A stretch of DNA of 64,000 bases from Curvibacter sp. GWA2_63_95 (GCA_001795455.1 MGPB01000021.1:62001-126000), one strand, 5' to 3'; positions 45,369 to 54,287 are shown, counted from the stretch's first letter. Translations and numbers: made by a program. The notes: generated by a model not told the origin, from the letters alone.

Positions 45369-47036
45369 ATGGCATTGGTAGAAGTAAAAGTCCCGGATAT
45401 CGGTGACTTCGACGAAGTCGCGGTGATCGAGCTGCTGGTCAAGGTGGGCGATACCGTGAAGGTGGAGCAGAGCCTGATTACCGTGGAGTCTGACAAGGCC
45501 TCCATGGAGATTCCCTCCAGCACCGCCGGTGTGGTCAAGGAAATCAAGGTCGCCCTGGGCGACAAGGTCAAGCAAGGCTCCGTGGTCGTGATGGTGGAAG
45601 CTGCGGGTGCTGCTGCAGCGCCTGCTGCAGAGCCAAAAGCGGCTCCAGCGCCCGCCACAGCTGCGCCAGCAGCTCCTGTTTCTGTAGCGCCTGCATCCGT
45701 TGCCGCCCCTGCTGCTGCCGGTCCGGTGGACGTGTTTGTGCCTGACATCGGCGACTTCAAGGACGTGGCCGTCATCGAACTGCTGGTCAAGGTGGGCGAC
45801 ACCGTGAAGGTGGAGCAGAGCCTGATCACCGTGGAGTCTGACAAGGCCTCCATGGAGATTCCTTCCAGCACCGCCGGTGTGGTCAAGGAAATCAAGGTCA
45901 AGCTGGGTGACACCGTGAACATTGGTGATCTGGTGGTCGTGCTGGAAGGTGTGGCGGGTGCCGCACCAGCGCCTGCAGCCGTTGCTGCCGTCGCCGCACC
46001 TGCTGCTGCGCCCGTTGCAGCAGCGGCCCCGGCAGCCGCCGCCGCAGCAGCACCCGCCGCTTTGGCTGTGCCTGCGCATGCGCCCGGTGGCACCACGCTT
46101 GGCTTGCCCCATGCATCACCTTCCGTGCGCAAGTTCGCCCGCGAACTGGGCGTACCTTTGAACGAAGTCAAGGGTTCCGGCCTCAAGGGCCGTATCACCG
46201 AGGCGGACGTGCAAGGCTTCACCCGTTCCGTGATGAGCGGTGCGGTGCAAACGCTGGCCATTGCGGCGCAAGCCAAGGCATCCGGCAGCAATGACGGCGC
46301 CGGTCTGGGCCTGATCCCCTGGCCCAAGGTGGACTTTGCCAAGTTCGGTCCGATCGAGCGCAAGGAAATGTCCCGCATCAAGAAGATCAGCGGTGCCAAC
46401 CTGCTGCGCAATGCGGTCATGATTCCCGCCGTCACCAACCATGACGACGCCGACATCACCGACCTCGAAGCCTTCCGCGTCTCTACCAACAAAGAGAACG
46501 AGAAGAGTGGCATCAAGGTCACCATGCTGGCCTTCCTGATCAAGGCCTGCGTGGCTGCGCTCAAGAAGTTCCCCGAGTTCAACAGCTCGCTGGACGGCGA
46601 TGCGCTGATCTACAAGCAGTACTACCACATCGGTTTTGCGGCCGACACGCCCAACGGCTTGGTGGTGCCCGTGATCAAGGACGCCGACAAGAAGGGCATC
46701 TTCCAGATCAGCCAGGAAATGGGTGAGCTGGCCAAGAAGGCCCGCGACGGCAAGCTCGGCCCTGCCGACATGAGCGGCGCGACCTTCACCATCTCTTCAT
46801 TGGGTGGTATCGGTGGCCGTTACTTCACGCCCATCATCAACGCCCCTGAAGTCGCCATCCTCGGCGTCTGCAAGAGCCAGATGGAACCCGTGTGGGACGG
46901 CAAAGCCTTCCAGCCACGCCTGATGCTGCCCTTGTCGCTGACCTGGGACCACCGCGTGATCGACGGCGCCGCCGCGGCGCGCTTCAACGTGTACCTGGGC
47001 CAGATCCTGGGTGACTTCCGCCGCGTGCTGCTCTGA
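45369..47036 (+). CDS. aceF: Pyruvate dehydrogenase E2 (dihydrolipoamide acetyltransferase)
   Basis: A 555-residue core subunit. Two lipoyl domains start at residues 1 and about 118, each with ESDKASMEIPSS and the lipoyl lysine at K43 and about K159. An alanine/proline linker follows, then a peripheral-subunit-binding domain (SPSVRKFARELGVPLNEVKGSG) and the catalytic domain with DHRVIDGAAAARF, including the catalytic His, near the end. I chose the ATG at 45369, which has CCGGAG upstream. The two lipoyl segments are almost identical in DNA over more than 100 bases, and the linker resembles that of lpd, pointing to duplication or gene conversion. Confidence 0.96.
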   Translation: MALVEVKVPDIGDFDEVAVIELLVKVGDTVKVEQSLITVESDKASMEIPSSTAGVVKEIKVALGDKVKQGSVVVMVEAAGAAAAPAAEPKAAPAPATAAPAAPVSVAPASVAAPAAAGPVDVFVPDIGDFKDVAVIELLVKVGDTVKVEQSLITVESDKASMEIPSSTAGVVKEIKVKLGDTVNIGDLVVVLEGVAGAAPAPAAVAAVAAPAAAPVAAAAPAAAAAAAPAALAVPAHAPGGTTLGLPHASPSVRKFARELGVPLNEVKGSGLKGRITEADVQGFTRSVMSGAVQTLAIAAQAKASGSNDGAGLGLIPWPKVDFAKFGPIERKEMSRIKKISGANLLRNAVMIPAVTNHDDADITDLEAFRVSTNKENEKSGIKVTMLAFLIKACVAALKKFPEFNSSLDGDALIYKQYYHIGFAADTPNGLVVPVIKDADKKGIFQISQEMGELAKKARDGKLGPADMSGATFTISSLGGIGGRYFTPIINAPEVAILGVCKSQMEPVWDGKAFQPRLMLPLSLTWDHRVIDGAAAARFNVYLGQILGDFRRVLL

Positions 47037-47047
47037 GGAACTGATAT

Positions 47048-48889
47048 ATGGCAATCGTAGAAATCAAGGTTCCGGATATCGGCGACCTGGACGAAGTCGC
47101 GGTCATCGAACTGCTGGTCAAGGTGGGTGACACCATCAAGCCCGAGCAAAGCCTGATCACCGTGGAGTCTGACAAAGCCTCCATGGAAATCCCCGCCAGC
47201 GAAGGCGGCGTGGTGACAGAGCTCAAGGTCAAACTGGGCGACAAGGTCAAGCAGGGCACCGTGGTGGTATTGCTGGATGCTGCTGGTGCTGCTGCAGCTC
47301 CCGTTTCAGAACCCAAATCGGCTCCAGCCACCGCAGTTGCTGCGCCAGCAGCTCCTGTTTCTGTAGCAGCTGCACCGGTCCCAACGGCATCCAGCTTTGG
47401 CGGCAGCGCCGATCTGGAGTGCGACGTGCTCGTCATCGGTGGCGGCCCCGGGGGCTACAGCGCAGCCTTCCGCGCAGCGGACCTGGGCCTCAAGGTCATC
47501 GTGGTGGAACGCTATGCCACCCTGGGCGGTGTGTGCCTGAACGTGGGTTGCATCCCCTCCAAAGCTTTGCTGCACGTCGCCGCGGTGATGGACGAGGTGA
47601 GCCACATGGCCGACTTGGGCGTGGACTTTGGTGCGCCCACGTTGAACATCGACAAGCTGCGCGGCCACAAGGAAAAAGTCATCGGCAAGCTCACCGGCGG
47701 TCTGGCCGCCATGGCCAAGATGCGCAAGGTGACCACTGTGCGCGGCTACGGTGCCTTTGTGGGCGCCAACCATGTCGAGGTGGAAGAAACCACCGGCACC
47801 GGCCAGGAGAAGACGGGTACCAAAAAAGTCATCGCCTTCAAGAAGGCCATCATCGCCGCGGGCAGCCAGGCCGTGCGCCTGCCCTTCATGCCCAACGATC
47901 CACGCGTCGTGGACTCCACCGGCGCCCTGGCGCTCAAAGAAGTGCCCAAGCGCATGCTGATCCTGGGTGGCGGCATCATCGGCCTGGAAATGGGCACCGT
48001 TTACAGCACCCTGGGCGCCCGCCTGGACGTGGTGGAAATGATGGATGGCCTGATGCAAGGCGCTGACCGCGACTTGGTCAAGATCTGGCAGAAGATGAAC
48101 GCCAAGCGCTTCGACAACATCATGCTCAAGACCAAGACCGTGTCCGCACGCGCCTTGCCTGAAGGCATTGAAGTGACGTTTGCACCCGCGGAAGAGGGCG
48201 GCACTGCCCCCGCGCCGCAGGTGTACGACTTGGTGCTGCAAGCCGTGGGCCGCACGCCCAACGGCAAGAAGATCAGCGCCGACAAGGCCGGTGTGGCCGT
48301 CACCGACCGTGGCTTCATCAACGTCGACATCCAGATGCGCACCAACGTGCCGCACATCTTCGCCATCGGCGACATCGTGGGCCAGCCCATGCTGGCGCAC
48401 AAGGCGGTGCACGAAGCGCACGTGGCGGCTGAAGTGATTGCCGGTGAACTGCAAGGCAACAAGGAACTGGCTGCTGCTGCGTTCAACGCACGCGTCATCC
48501 CATCCGTGGCCTATACCGACCCCGAAGTGGCATGGGTCGGCCTCACCGAAGACCAGGCCAAGGCCCAAGGCATCAAGGTCAAGAAGGGCTTGTTCCCTTG
48601 GACCGCCTCCGGCCGCGCGATTGCCAATGGCCGCGACGAAGGGGTTACCAAACTCCTGTTTGATGACAGTCCTGAGGCGCACGGCCACGGTAAGATCCTG
48701 GGCGGCGGCATGGTCGGCACCCACGCCGGCGACATGATCGGCGAGATTGCCTTGGCGATTGAAATGGGCGCAGACGCTGTGGACATCGGCAAGACCATCC
48801 ACCCGCACCCCACGCTGGGCGAAAGCATTGGCATGGCAGCGGAGATTGCGCATGGCAGCTGCACGGATGTGCCGCCGCAGAAGAAGTAA
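47048..48889 (+). CDS. lpdA: Dihydrolipoamide dehydrogenase E3 with N-terminal lipoyl domain
   Basis: A 613-residue flavoprotein, about 120 residues longer than a plain E3. Residues 1-80 are a lipoyl domain (ESDKASMEIPAS, lipoyl lysine K43), joined by an Ala/Pro linker to the E3 part. The FAD motif is VLVIGGGPGGYSAA. The redox disulfide is C163-C168 in GGVCLNVGCIPSK. The NAD motif is MLILGGGIIGLEMG. The base is the His in KTIHPHPTLGE. It re-oxidises the lipoyl groups of AceF. This lipoyl-E3 fusion is typical of betaproteobacteria. A strong terminator follows. The last codons (DVPPQKK) have a diverged copy at 51487-51511. Confidence 0.96.
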   Translation: MAIVEIKVPDIGDLDEVAVIELLVKVGDTIKPEQSLITVESDKASMEIPASEGGVVTELKVKLGDKVKQGTVVVLLDAAGAAAAPVSEPKSAPATAVAAPAAPVSVAAAPVPTASSFGGSADLECDVLVIGGGPGGYSAAFRAADLGLKVIVVERYATLGGVCLNVGCIPSKALLHVAAVMDEVSHMADLGVDFGAPTLNIDKLRGHKEKVIGKLTGGLAAMAKMRKVTTVRGYGAFVGANHVEVEETTGTGQEKTGTKKVIAFKKAIIAAGSQAVRLPFMPNDPRVVDSTGALALKEVPKRMLILGGGIIGLEMGTVYSTLGARLDVVEMMDGLMQGADRDLVKIWQKMNAKRFDNIMLKTKTVSARALPEGIEVTFAPAEEGGTAPAPQVYDLVLQAVGRTPNGKKISADKAGVAVTDRGFINVDIQMRTNVPHIFAIGDIVGQPMLAHKAVHEAHVAAEVIAGELQGNKELAAAAFNARVIPSVAYTDPEVAWVGLTEDQAKAQGIKVKKGLFPWTASGRAIANGRDEGVTKLLFDDSPEAHGHGKILGGGMVGTHAGDMIGEIALAIEMGADAVDIGKTIHPHPTLGESIGMAAEIAHGSCTDVPPQKK

Positions 48890-48907
48890 GCGGCCTCAGC
48901 GGTCTCA

Positions 48908-48949
48908 AATAAGAAAGCCCGAACGGGAAACCGTTCGGGCTTTCTTATT
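48908..48949 (+). terminator. Strong intrinsic terminator of the aceE-aceF-lpd operon
   Basis: A perfect 19-base inverted repeat around a GAAA tetraloop (arms 48908-48926 and 48931-48949) with a T-rich 3' arm. It begins 18 bases after the lpd stop. Confidence 0.95.
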
Positions 48950-49106
48950 GTGCGCATCCGTGACGCCCAGCCGTTTTCCCGACACGACCCACTGGCGCAG
49001 CGTGACGGTCTACGCTAGGGCAGGGTTTGAGCTTGAGCGTGCGCATTTATTGATGGGACGAATGTAGATTTCGTATGATGCGCCACGACTTCCCCAAAAA
49101 TATCCC

Positions 49107-51488
49107 ATGAATATCGACACAACGTCGTTGGTTCGGGACATGGGAATGAACGCAGGGCTGCTGTCTTTCTTGGCAGCGCTCTACGGCATCGCCCATGGCC
49201 GCGCACGCCACCCTGACCGGGCCGTCACACAGAGGCGGGAAGCGCTGTTGCCTTGGGTGACGGGATTGATGTTCGGCGTCACGGGCATCCTCACCATGCT
49301 CGCTCCACTGCGCCTCAGCGAGGGCGTGATCGTAGACGCCCGGCTGGTGGTGGCAGGTCTTGCCGGTGCCTACCTGCCCCCCCTTGGTGCTTTGCTGTGC
49401 GCGGCGGTGTTGGGTATCTACCGGCTGGGCCTGGGGGGCATCGGTAGCGGCCCCGCCATGATCGGCATTGTGCTGTGCACCGGGATTGGTTGGCTATGGC
49501 AGAAGTACCGACCGCTTTTTTCTGCCCACCGCAACAGAGCTTTGGCGGATGGGCTCTGGCTGGCTGGGCTGGGCCTCAGCTTGGCCGCAGGTGGCATGCT
49601 GGCCATTCAAACCCTGCCTTCAGAGATCGCTCGCATGGTGACCGAACGCACCTGGTTGCCGGTATTCCTGATCTACCCCATCGGTGCCGGCCTGCTGGGC
49701 TACCTGCTGGACAACGTGCATGAGCTGCACCAACGGGCAGAAGCGCTGGCACAGACCGCCGAAAAATTGAAAACCCTGCTCGCCGAGGCGCGGCAAGCGG
49801 CCAGCGTGTTCATCAACAGCAAGGACGCCATCGCCATCCTGCAGCCGGATGGAACCGTACTGGATGTCAACCCGACGTACTGCTCGCTTCTAGGCTATTC
49901 GCGGGACGAACTGGTTGGAAAATCGTCAGCCATCTTGCGCGTTGACGAAGGGGGAGAGGGCACGTTCCTGCGCCGGGTGGCCCAAGCCATTGAACGCGAT
50001 GGCCGTTGGCACGGCGAGCTGGTTCGGCGCCGCAAAAACGGTGAGGCGTTTGTGTCGGAAGTCACGGTAGAAGGCATCCTGGACCCCGACGGAACGGTGT
50101 GCAGCTGGGTCTCTGTCGGCAAAGATGTGACCGAACAACGGCGTCTGGAGCTGGCCCTCCAGCAATTTGGCAACTACGACGCATTGACAGGTCTGCCAAG
50201 CCGGCGACTTTTCGCCAAGGAACTGAACGCCGCCTTGCATGAAAGCGGAGAGCTCAACAATACCTTGGCCTTGTGTGTCCTGGACATCGACCAGTTCAAG
50301 GGGCTCAACGACCTGTGGGGCCTTCCCATTGCGGACAGGTTTCTCCGGGTTTTTGCGCAACGTCTCAAAAAGGAGTCCGGAGCCGACGACCTCATCGGTC
50401 GCATTGGCGGAGATGAATTTGTCGTCGTGCTCCAACATTGCCAAAGCGCCGAGAAGGCCATGCAACGGCTGGAGAACCTGCGTCAAGCACTTGCGCAGAC
50501 AGCGACACTGGACGGCAGGGAAGTGCGCCTGACATGCAGTGCCGGGGTCACCTTCTCCCCCGACGACCCTGCCGATGCTGACGGCCTGCTCAGACACGCG
50601 GATCTTGCGCTGTATGCCGCTAAGGAACAGGGCAAAGATCGCATTGTTGTGTTCGACATTCAGCAAGGCCAACGTCAACAGGCGCGACGGCAATCTGCCA
50701 GATTGGTGGAGGACGCGCTGCAGCGAGGCGAAATGGAGCTGTTTTTCCAGCCCAAGGTCAGGATCACAGATGGGCAAGTGGTCGGTGCCGAGTCATTGAT
50801 TCGGTGGCGCCACCCAGAACGTGGACTGCTGGCGCCAGGTGCTTTTTTGGAGGACATCGCGGGTACCCCCGTGACGAATCAACTGGACTACTGGGTACTG
50901 GACGCGGCCTTCAAGGCGGGGCAAACCCTGGTATCCCAGGGCCTGCCACTGTCCTTGAGCATCAACCTGACCGTATCCACGCTGATCGACAGCCACTTTC
51001 AACTCAAAGTTGCCCAGCTGCTGGACCAATACCCCTCACTGCCTTCGCAGTTTCTGGAGGTTGAGCTGCTGGAAACCGAAACCTTCAATGACCTGTCAGC
51101 GGTGGCCTATGTCATTCAGGGGCTGGATGCTCTGGGCATTCAATGCGCGATCGACGATTTTGGTACCGGCTACTCCTCCCTGACCTATTTGCAACGTTTA
51201 CCCGCACAAATTGTGAAGATCGACCAGTCCTTCGTGCGGGACATGCTGGACAACGAACGGGACCGCACTCTGGTGCGCGGTATCGTCAGCCTCGCCCGTG
51301 CATTCCAGCGGCAGGTGGTCGCGGAAGGCGTGGAGACACTGGCGCATGCAGCAGCGCTGCGCGACATGGGATGCGACACCCTTCAAGGCTATGGAATCGC
51401 CAGACCGATGCCATTGCAGGATTTGATCCGATGGGTCAAGAACTGGCAGCCGCCCCCTGAGCTGCGTCGCCTAGGCACCGATGGGTGA
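49107..51488 (+). CDS. Membrane PAS-GGDEF-EAL protein
   Basis: A 793-residue protein. The first 210 residues have about five to six membrane helices like the 5TM-5TMR-LYT sensor (LPPLGALLCAAVLGIYRLGLGGIG). A PAS domain covers about 225-350, GGDEF about 360-525 and EAL about 540-780. The GGDEF motif is intact (RIGGDEFVV), but no RxxD inhibitory site precedes it: the residues there are GADD. The EAL signature is ESL (VVGAESLIRWRHP), keeping the catalytic Glu, and DDFGTGYSS, KIDQSFVRD and VAEGVET are present. It could make or break cyclic di-GMP. The gene stands between the lpd terminator and a lpd-tail scar. Confidence 0.87.
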   Translation: MNIDTTSLVRDMGMNAGLLSFLAALYGIAHGRARHPDRAVTQRREALLPWVTGLMFGVTGILTMLAPLRLSEGVIVDARLVVAGLAGAYLPPLGALLCAAVLGIYRLGLGGIGSGPAMIGIVLCTGIGWLWQKYRPLFSAHRNRALADGLWLAGLGLSLAAGGMLAIQTLPSEIARMVTERTWLPVFLIYPIGAGLLGYLLDNVHELHQRAEALAQTAEKLKTLLAEARQAASVFINSKDAIAILQPDGTVLDVNPTYCSLLGYSRDELVGKSSAILRVDEGGEGTFLRRVAQAIERDGRWHGELVRRRKNGEAFVSEVTVEGILDPDGTVCSWVSVGKDVTEQRRLELALQQFGNYDALTGLPSRRLFAKELNAALHESGELNNTLALCVLDIDQFKGLNDLWGLPIADRFLRVFAQRLKKESGADDLIGRIGGDEFVVVLQHCQSAEKAMQRLENLRQALAQTATLDGREVRLTCSAGVTFSPDDPADADGLLRHADLALYAAKEQGKDRIVVFDIQQGQRQQARRQSARLVEDALQRGEMELFFQPKVRITDGQVVGAESLIRWRHPERGLLAPGAFLEDIAGTPVTNQLDYWVLDAAFKAGQTLVSQGLPLSLSINLTVSTLIDSHFQLKVAQLLDQYPSLPSQFLEVELLETETFNDLSAVAYVIQGLDALGIQCAIDDFGTGYSSLTYLQRLPAQIVKIDQSFVRDMLDNERDRTLVRGIVSLARAFQRQVVAEGVETLAHAAALRDMGCDTLQGYGIARPMPLQDLIRWVKNWQPPPELRRLGTDG

Positions 51489-51511
51489 TATGCCGCAGCA
51501 GCAGAAGTAAG
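51487..51511 (+). repeat. Diverged copy of the lpd 3' end
   Basis: Twenty-two of 25 bases match the last codons of lpd (48866-48890). Read in frame it gives D-M-P-Q-Q-Q-K-stop, against D-V-P-P-Q-K-K-stop in lpd. It overlaps the stop codon of the GGDEF-EAL gene and encodes nothing on its own. Confidence 0.7.
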
Positions 51512-51531
51512 TCCGAATGGCTGCTGAAATT

Positions 51532-51586
51532 GCTATAAATTCAGTAGCTATCCACGCATATTTTGTAAGGGCTGTAGCGCTTTTTT
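51532..51586 (+). repeat. Dispersed palindromic element, intergenic copy
   Basis: Core GCTATAAATTCAGTAGC at 51532-51548, followed by TATCCACGCATATTTTG and GGGCTGTAGCGC. The TTGCGCA part of the flank is deleted or rearranged. It lies 21 bases after the lpd-tail scar. Confidence 0.8.
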
Positions 51587-51616
51587 ACTTACATTCGCCA
51601 GGGCGCATAATGGCCA

Positions 51617-52675
51617 ATGACCGACGCCACCCCTCCCCACAAGCGCCGTGTGCGTTACGCAGGCACCCATCCCCGCCAATTTGAAGAGAAATACAAAGAG
51701 CTGGACCCTACGCGCCATGCGGCCGAGGTGGACAAGGTCATGCAGCGCGGGCAAACGCCAGCGGGCATGCACCGCTCCATTTGTGTGGATGAAATCCTCG
51801 CCATCCTGAAACCTGTGCCGGGCGAAACCGGCCTGGATTTGACCCTGGGCTTTGGCGGCCACACGCTGGCCATGTTGCCGCTGGTACAGCCCGGCGGGCG
51901 CGTGTTTGGCATGGATGTCGATCCGATTGAATTGCCCCGCACCACGGCACGGCTGCGCGGCTTGGGTTTTGGCGAAGAAACGCTCATCGTCCACCGTGCC
52001 AATTTCAGCGAACTGGCCACCTTGCTGCCGCGGGCGGGCGGGGGGTTTGACTTTGTGCTGGCGGACCTGGGCGTGTCGTCCATGCAGATTGACAACCCGG
52101 CACGGGGTTTCAGCTTTCGGGCCGATGGTCCGCTGGATTTGCGCCTGGACCCGAGCAGTGGCCAGTCGGCCAGCGAGCTGCTGCTGTGCGTGACCCGACA
52201 CCGGCTGCGCGACCTGCTGACCGACAACTCCGACGAACCGTTTGCCATTCCCCTGGCCGCGGCCCTGCAAGGCCAGTACCTGGAAACCACGGTGCAACTG
52301 GCCGACCTGGTGCGCGCCACCATGGAGCTGGCCTACAAGCGCAGCATGCCGGCCGAAGAGCGTCTGGTGGAGACCAAAAAGGTGCTGCAACGCACATTCC
52401 AGGCGCTGCGGATTGAGGTGAATGACGAGTTTGGCGTGCTGGACACCATGCTGCTCAACCTGCCCGCCTGCCTCAAGCCCGGCGGGCGCGTGGCGATTCT
52501 GAGCTTTCACTCTGGCGAAGACCGGCGCGTGAAAAAGTGTTTCCAAACCGGTGAGCGCAACGGCACGTTCAGCAGCGTGGCGGCCGACCCGATTCGCGCC
52601 TCGTATGACGAGCAGCGCAGCAACCCGCGCTCCTCGTCTGCCAAGTTGCGCTGGGCGGTGCGGGCGCTGCACTGA
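51617..52675 (+). CDS. RsmH-like methyltransferase paralogue outside the dcw cluster
   Basis: A 352-residue member of the RsmH/MraW family, whose main member methylates N4 of C1402 in 16S rRNA. SAM-site sequence is LDLTLGFGGHTLAMLP, and VLADLGVSSMQIDNPARGFSFRADGPLDLRLDP and NPRSSSAKLRWAVRA are family hallmarks. It differs from housekeeping RsmH: a 55-residue N-terminal extension, HRSICVDEILAIL in place of HxPVLLxEVL, and SFHSGEDRRVKK in place of SFHSLEDRxVK. No mraZ or ftsL is nearby, so this is probably a second copy with another target. It might simply be redundant. Confidence 0.85.
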   Translation: MTDATPPHKRRVRYAGTHPRQFEEKYKELDPTRHAAEVDKVMQRGQTPAGMHRSICVDEILAILKPVPGETGLDLTLGFGGHTLAMLPLVQPGGRVFGMDVDPIELPRTTARLRGLGFGEETLIVHRANFSELATLLPRAGGGFDFVLADLGVSSMQIDNPARGFSFRADGPLDLRLDPSSGQSASELLLCVTRHRLRDLLTDNSDEPFAIPLAAALQGQYLETTVQLADLVRATMELAYKRSMPAEERLVETKKVLQRTFQALRIEVNDEFGVLDTMLLNLPACLKPGGRVAILSFHSGEDRRVKKCFQTGERNGTFSSVAADPIRASYDEQRSNPRSSSAKLRWAVRALH

Positions 52676-52700
52676 GCCCTTGTCGCCAGGAAAAAGCATC

Positions 52701-52756
52701 CCCTCCAAAGTGAGGGAAAATAGCGGGTTTTCTGCTGCCGTCAACGCCAGCAGAAA
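52701..52756 (+). promoter_or_regulatory. Hairpins in the aspartate kinase leader
   Basis: CCCTC/GAGGG (52701-52705 and 52712-52716) and TTTCTGCTG/CAGCAGAAA (52729-52737 and 52748-52756) form stable stems. A competing GAAAA/TTTTC pairing (52716-52720 with 52728-52732) overlaps both. Regulation of the downstream gene is possible but untested; it is not a lysine riboswitch. Confidence 0.35.
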
Positions 52757-52800
52757 CGCTCGCCCCGCTCTACAACCTTTTTGCCCTTCCCAGCTTGTCC

Positions 52801-54222
52801 ATGCAAGACGTCAATTCCTCCAAGATCTCTGTCGAAAAGATCGGCGGCACCTCCATGACCGCCTTTGGTGATGTGCTGCGCCACATCGTGCTGCACGACC
52901 CCAAACGTATCTACGGTCGCATTTACGTGGTATCGGCCTATTCGGGTGTGACCAACCAGTTGCTGGAGCACAAGAAAACCGGCGAGCGCGGCATTTACGC
53001 CTTGTTTGCCGAGGGCAAGGGTTACCAGGACGCGCTGACCGAATTGGCAGCCAGCCTCAAAAAGCTCAATGCCGGGTATGCCGATATCGGCTTGCCGCTG
53101 GCTGTGGCCGATGCCTTCATTGACCAGCGCATTGCCCAGGCCCGCGAATACCTGGGCGCCATGCAGCATGTGCTGGCCAGCGGCTACCTGAGCCGCAAGG
53201 ATGTGTTGTTGGCCGCACGTGAGGTGCTGGCCTCGATTGGCGAGTCGCACAGCGCATTCAACTCGGTGGAAATCATCAAGGCCAATGGCGTGAATGCCGT
53301 GCTGATGGACTTGGCCGGCTTTGACGACAACGAGGCCTGGACGATTGACGAGCGTATTGCCAACAGTTTCAAGGACCTGGACCTGGTGAACAGCGTGATC
53401 GTGGCCACCGGCTACACCAAGGGCACCGAAGGCATCATGCGCGAGTTCGACCGTGGCTACTCCGAGGTCACCTTCAGCAAGATCGCCGTGGAAGTGCGCC
53501 CGGCCGAAGCCGTGATCCACAAGGAATTCCACCTCTCGTCCGCCGACCCCAACCTCGTGGGCCTGGAAAACGCTATTGTGGTCGGTGCCACCAACTACGA
53601 CGTGGCCGACCAGTTGGCCGACGTGGGCATGGAAGCGATCCACCCCAAGGCCGCCAAGCCCATGGAGCTGGCCGGCATCCCCATTCGCCTGAAAAACACC
53701 TTCGAGCCGGACCACCCTGGCACGCTGATCACCAAAGATTTTGTGGGCGAGCGCGCGCGCGTGGAGATCGTGACCGGCACCGACAAAGTGACCTTGATCG
53801 AGATCCACGACCCCAGCATGGTGGGAACGGTGGGCTTTGATGCCAGCCTGATGCAGGTGTTCTGCAAACACGACATCAGCTACATCCTCAAAGCCACCAA
53901 TGCCAACTCCATCGCCCATCTGGTGTGGGACAACCAGGTCACGGCTGAACTCGTGGCCGAACTCGAAACCTTGTACCAGGTGGTGACGGTCAAGCCCAGC
54001 GCCATCGTCTGCACCATCGGCTCCAACATCGGCATCCCCGGTGTGTTGGCCAAGGCCGCGCAGGCGCTGGCCGACGCGGGGGTCAACGTCAACTGCGTGT
54101 CGCAGACCTTGCGCCAGGTGAACATGCAGTTTGTGATCGAGCGTGCCGACTACAAAACCGCCATCAAGGCGCTCAACATGGCGTTGTGCGTCAACTCCGG
54201 CACGCCGGTGCCACGCGGCTGA
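52801..54222 (+). CDS. Aspartate kinase, ectoine-type (Ask_Ect-like)
   Basis: A 473-residue aspartokinase that phosphorylates aspartate. The N-terminal kinase motif is VEKIGGTSMTAFGDV, the variant of KxGGTS seen in Ask_Ect enzymes, instead of the KFGGTSV or KYGGTSM of housekeeping LysC. FDRGYSEVTFSKIA carries the kinase loop. The C-terminal part has ACT domains (VTLIEIHDPSMVGTVGFDASLMQVF; TIGSNIGIPGVLAKAAQALADAGVNV) for feedback control. No ectABC genes are near, so it may simply be an additional kinase of the aspartate family pathway. I chose the ATG at 52801 over a TTG two codons earlier. Confidence 0.87.
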   Translation: MQDVNSSKISVEKIGGTSMTAFGDVLRHIVLHDPKRIYGRIYVVSAYSGVTNQLLEHKKTGERGIYALFAEGKGYQDALTELAASLKKLNAGYADIGLPLAVADAFIDQRIAQAREYLGAMQHVLASGYLSRKDVLLAAREVLASIGESHSAFNSVEIIKANGVNAVLMDLAGFDDNEAWTIDERIANSFKDLDLVNSVIVATGYTKGTEGIMREFDRGYSEVTFSKIAVEVRPAEAVIHKEFHLSSADPNLVGLENAIVVGATNYDVADQLADVGMEAIHPKAAKPMELAGIPIRLKNTFEPDHPGTLITKDFVGERARVEIVTGTDKVTLIEIHDPSMVGTVGFDASLMQVFCKHDISYILKATNANSIAHLVWDNQVTAELVAELETLYQVVTVKPSAIVCTIGSNIGIPGVLAKAAQALADAGVNVNCVSQTLRQVNMQFVIERADYKTAIKALNMALCVNSGTPVPRG

Positions 54223-54287
54223 TCGCGGAGGATGCAGGCAGGCCCTGGGCACGGGCCATGCGCCTGCGCTTGGGGGTACTGCAAGAT

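Noticed and set aside
44114-46582. A very long antisense open frame opposite aceE and aceF (about 820 codons)
   Set aside because: It is the high-GC shadow of two well-supported genes, has low-complexity Ala/Thr/Ser composition, and shows no domain or ribosome site.
52676-52800. Lysine riboswitch before the aspartate kinase
   Set aside because: The leader is only 125 bases and has none of the conserved lysine aptamer strands.
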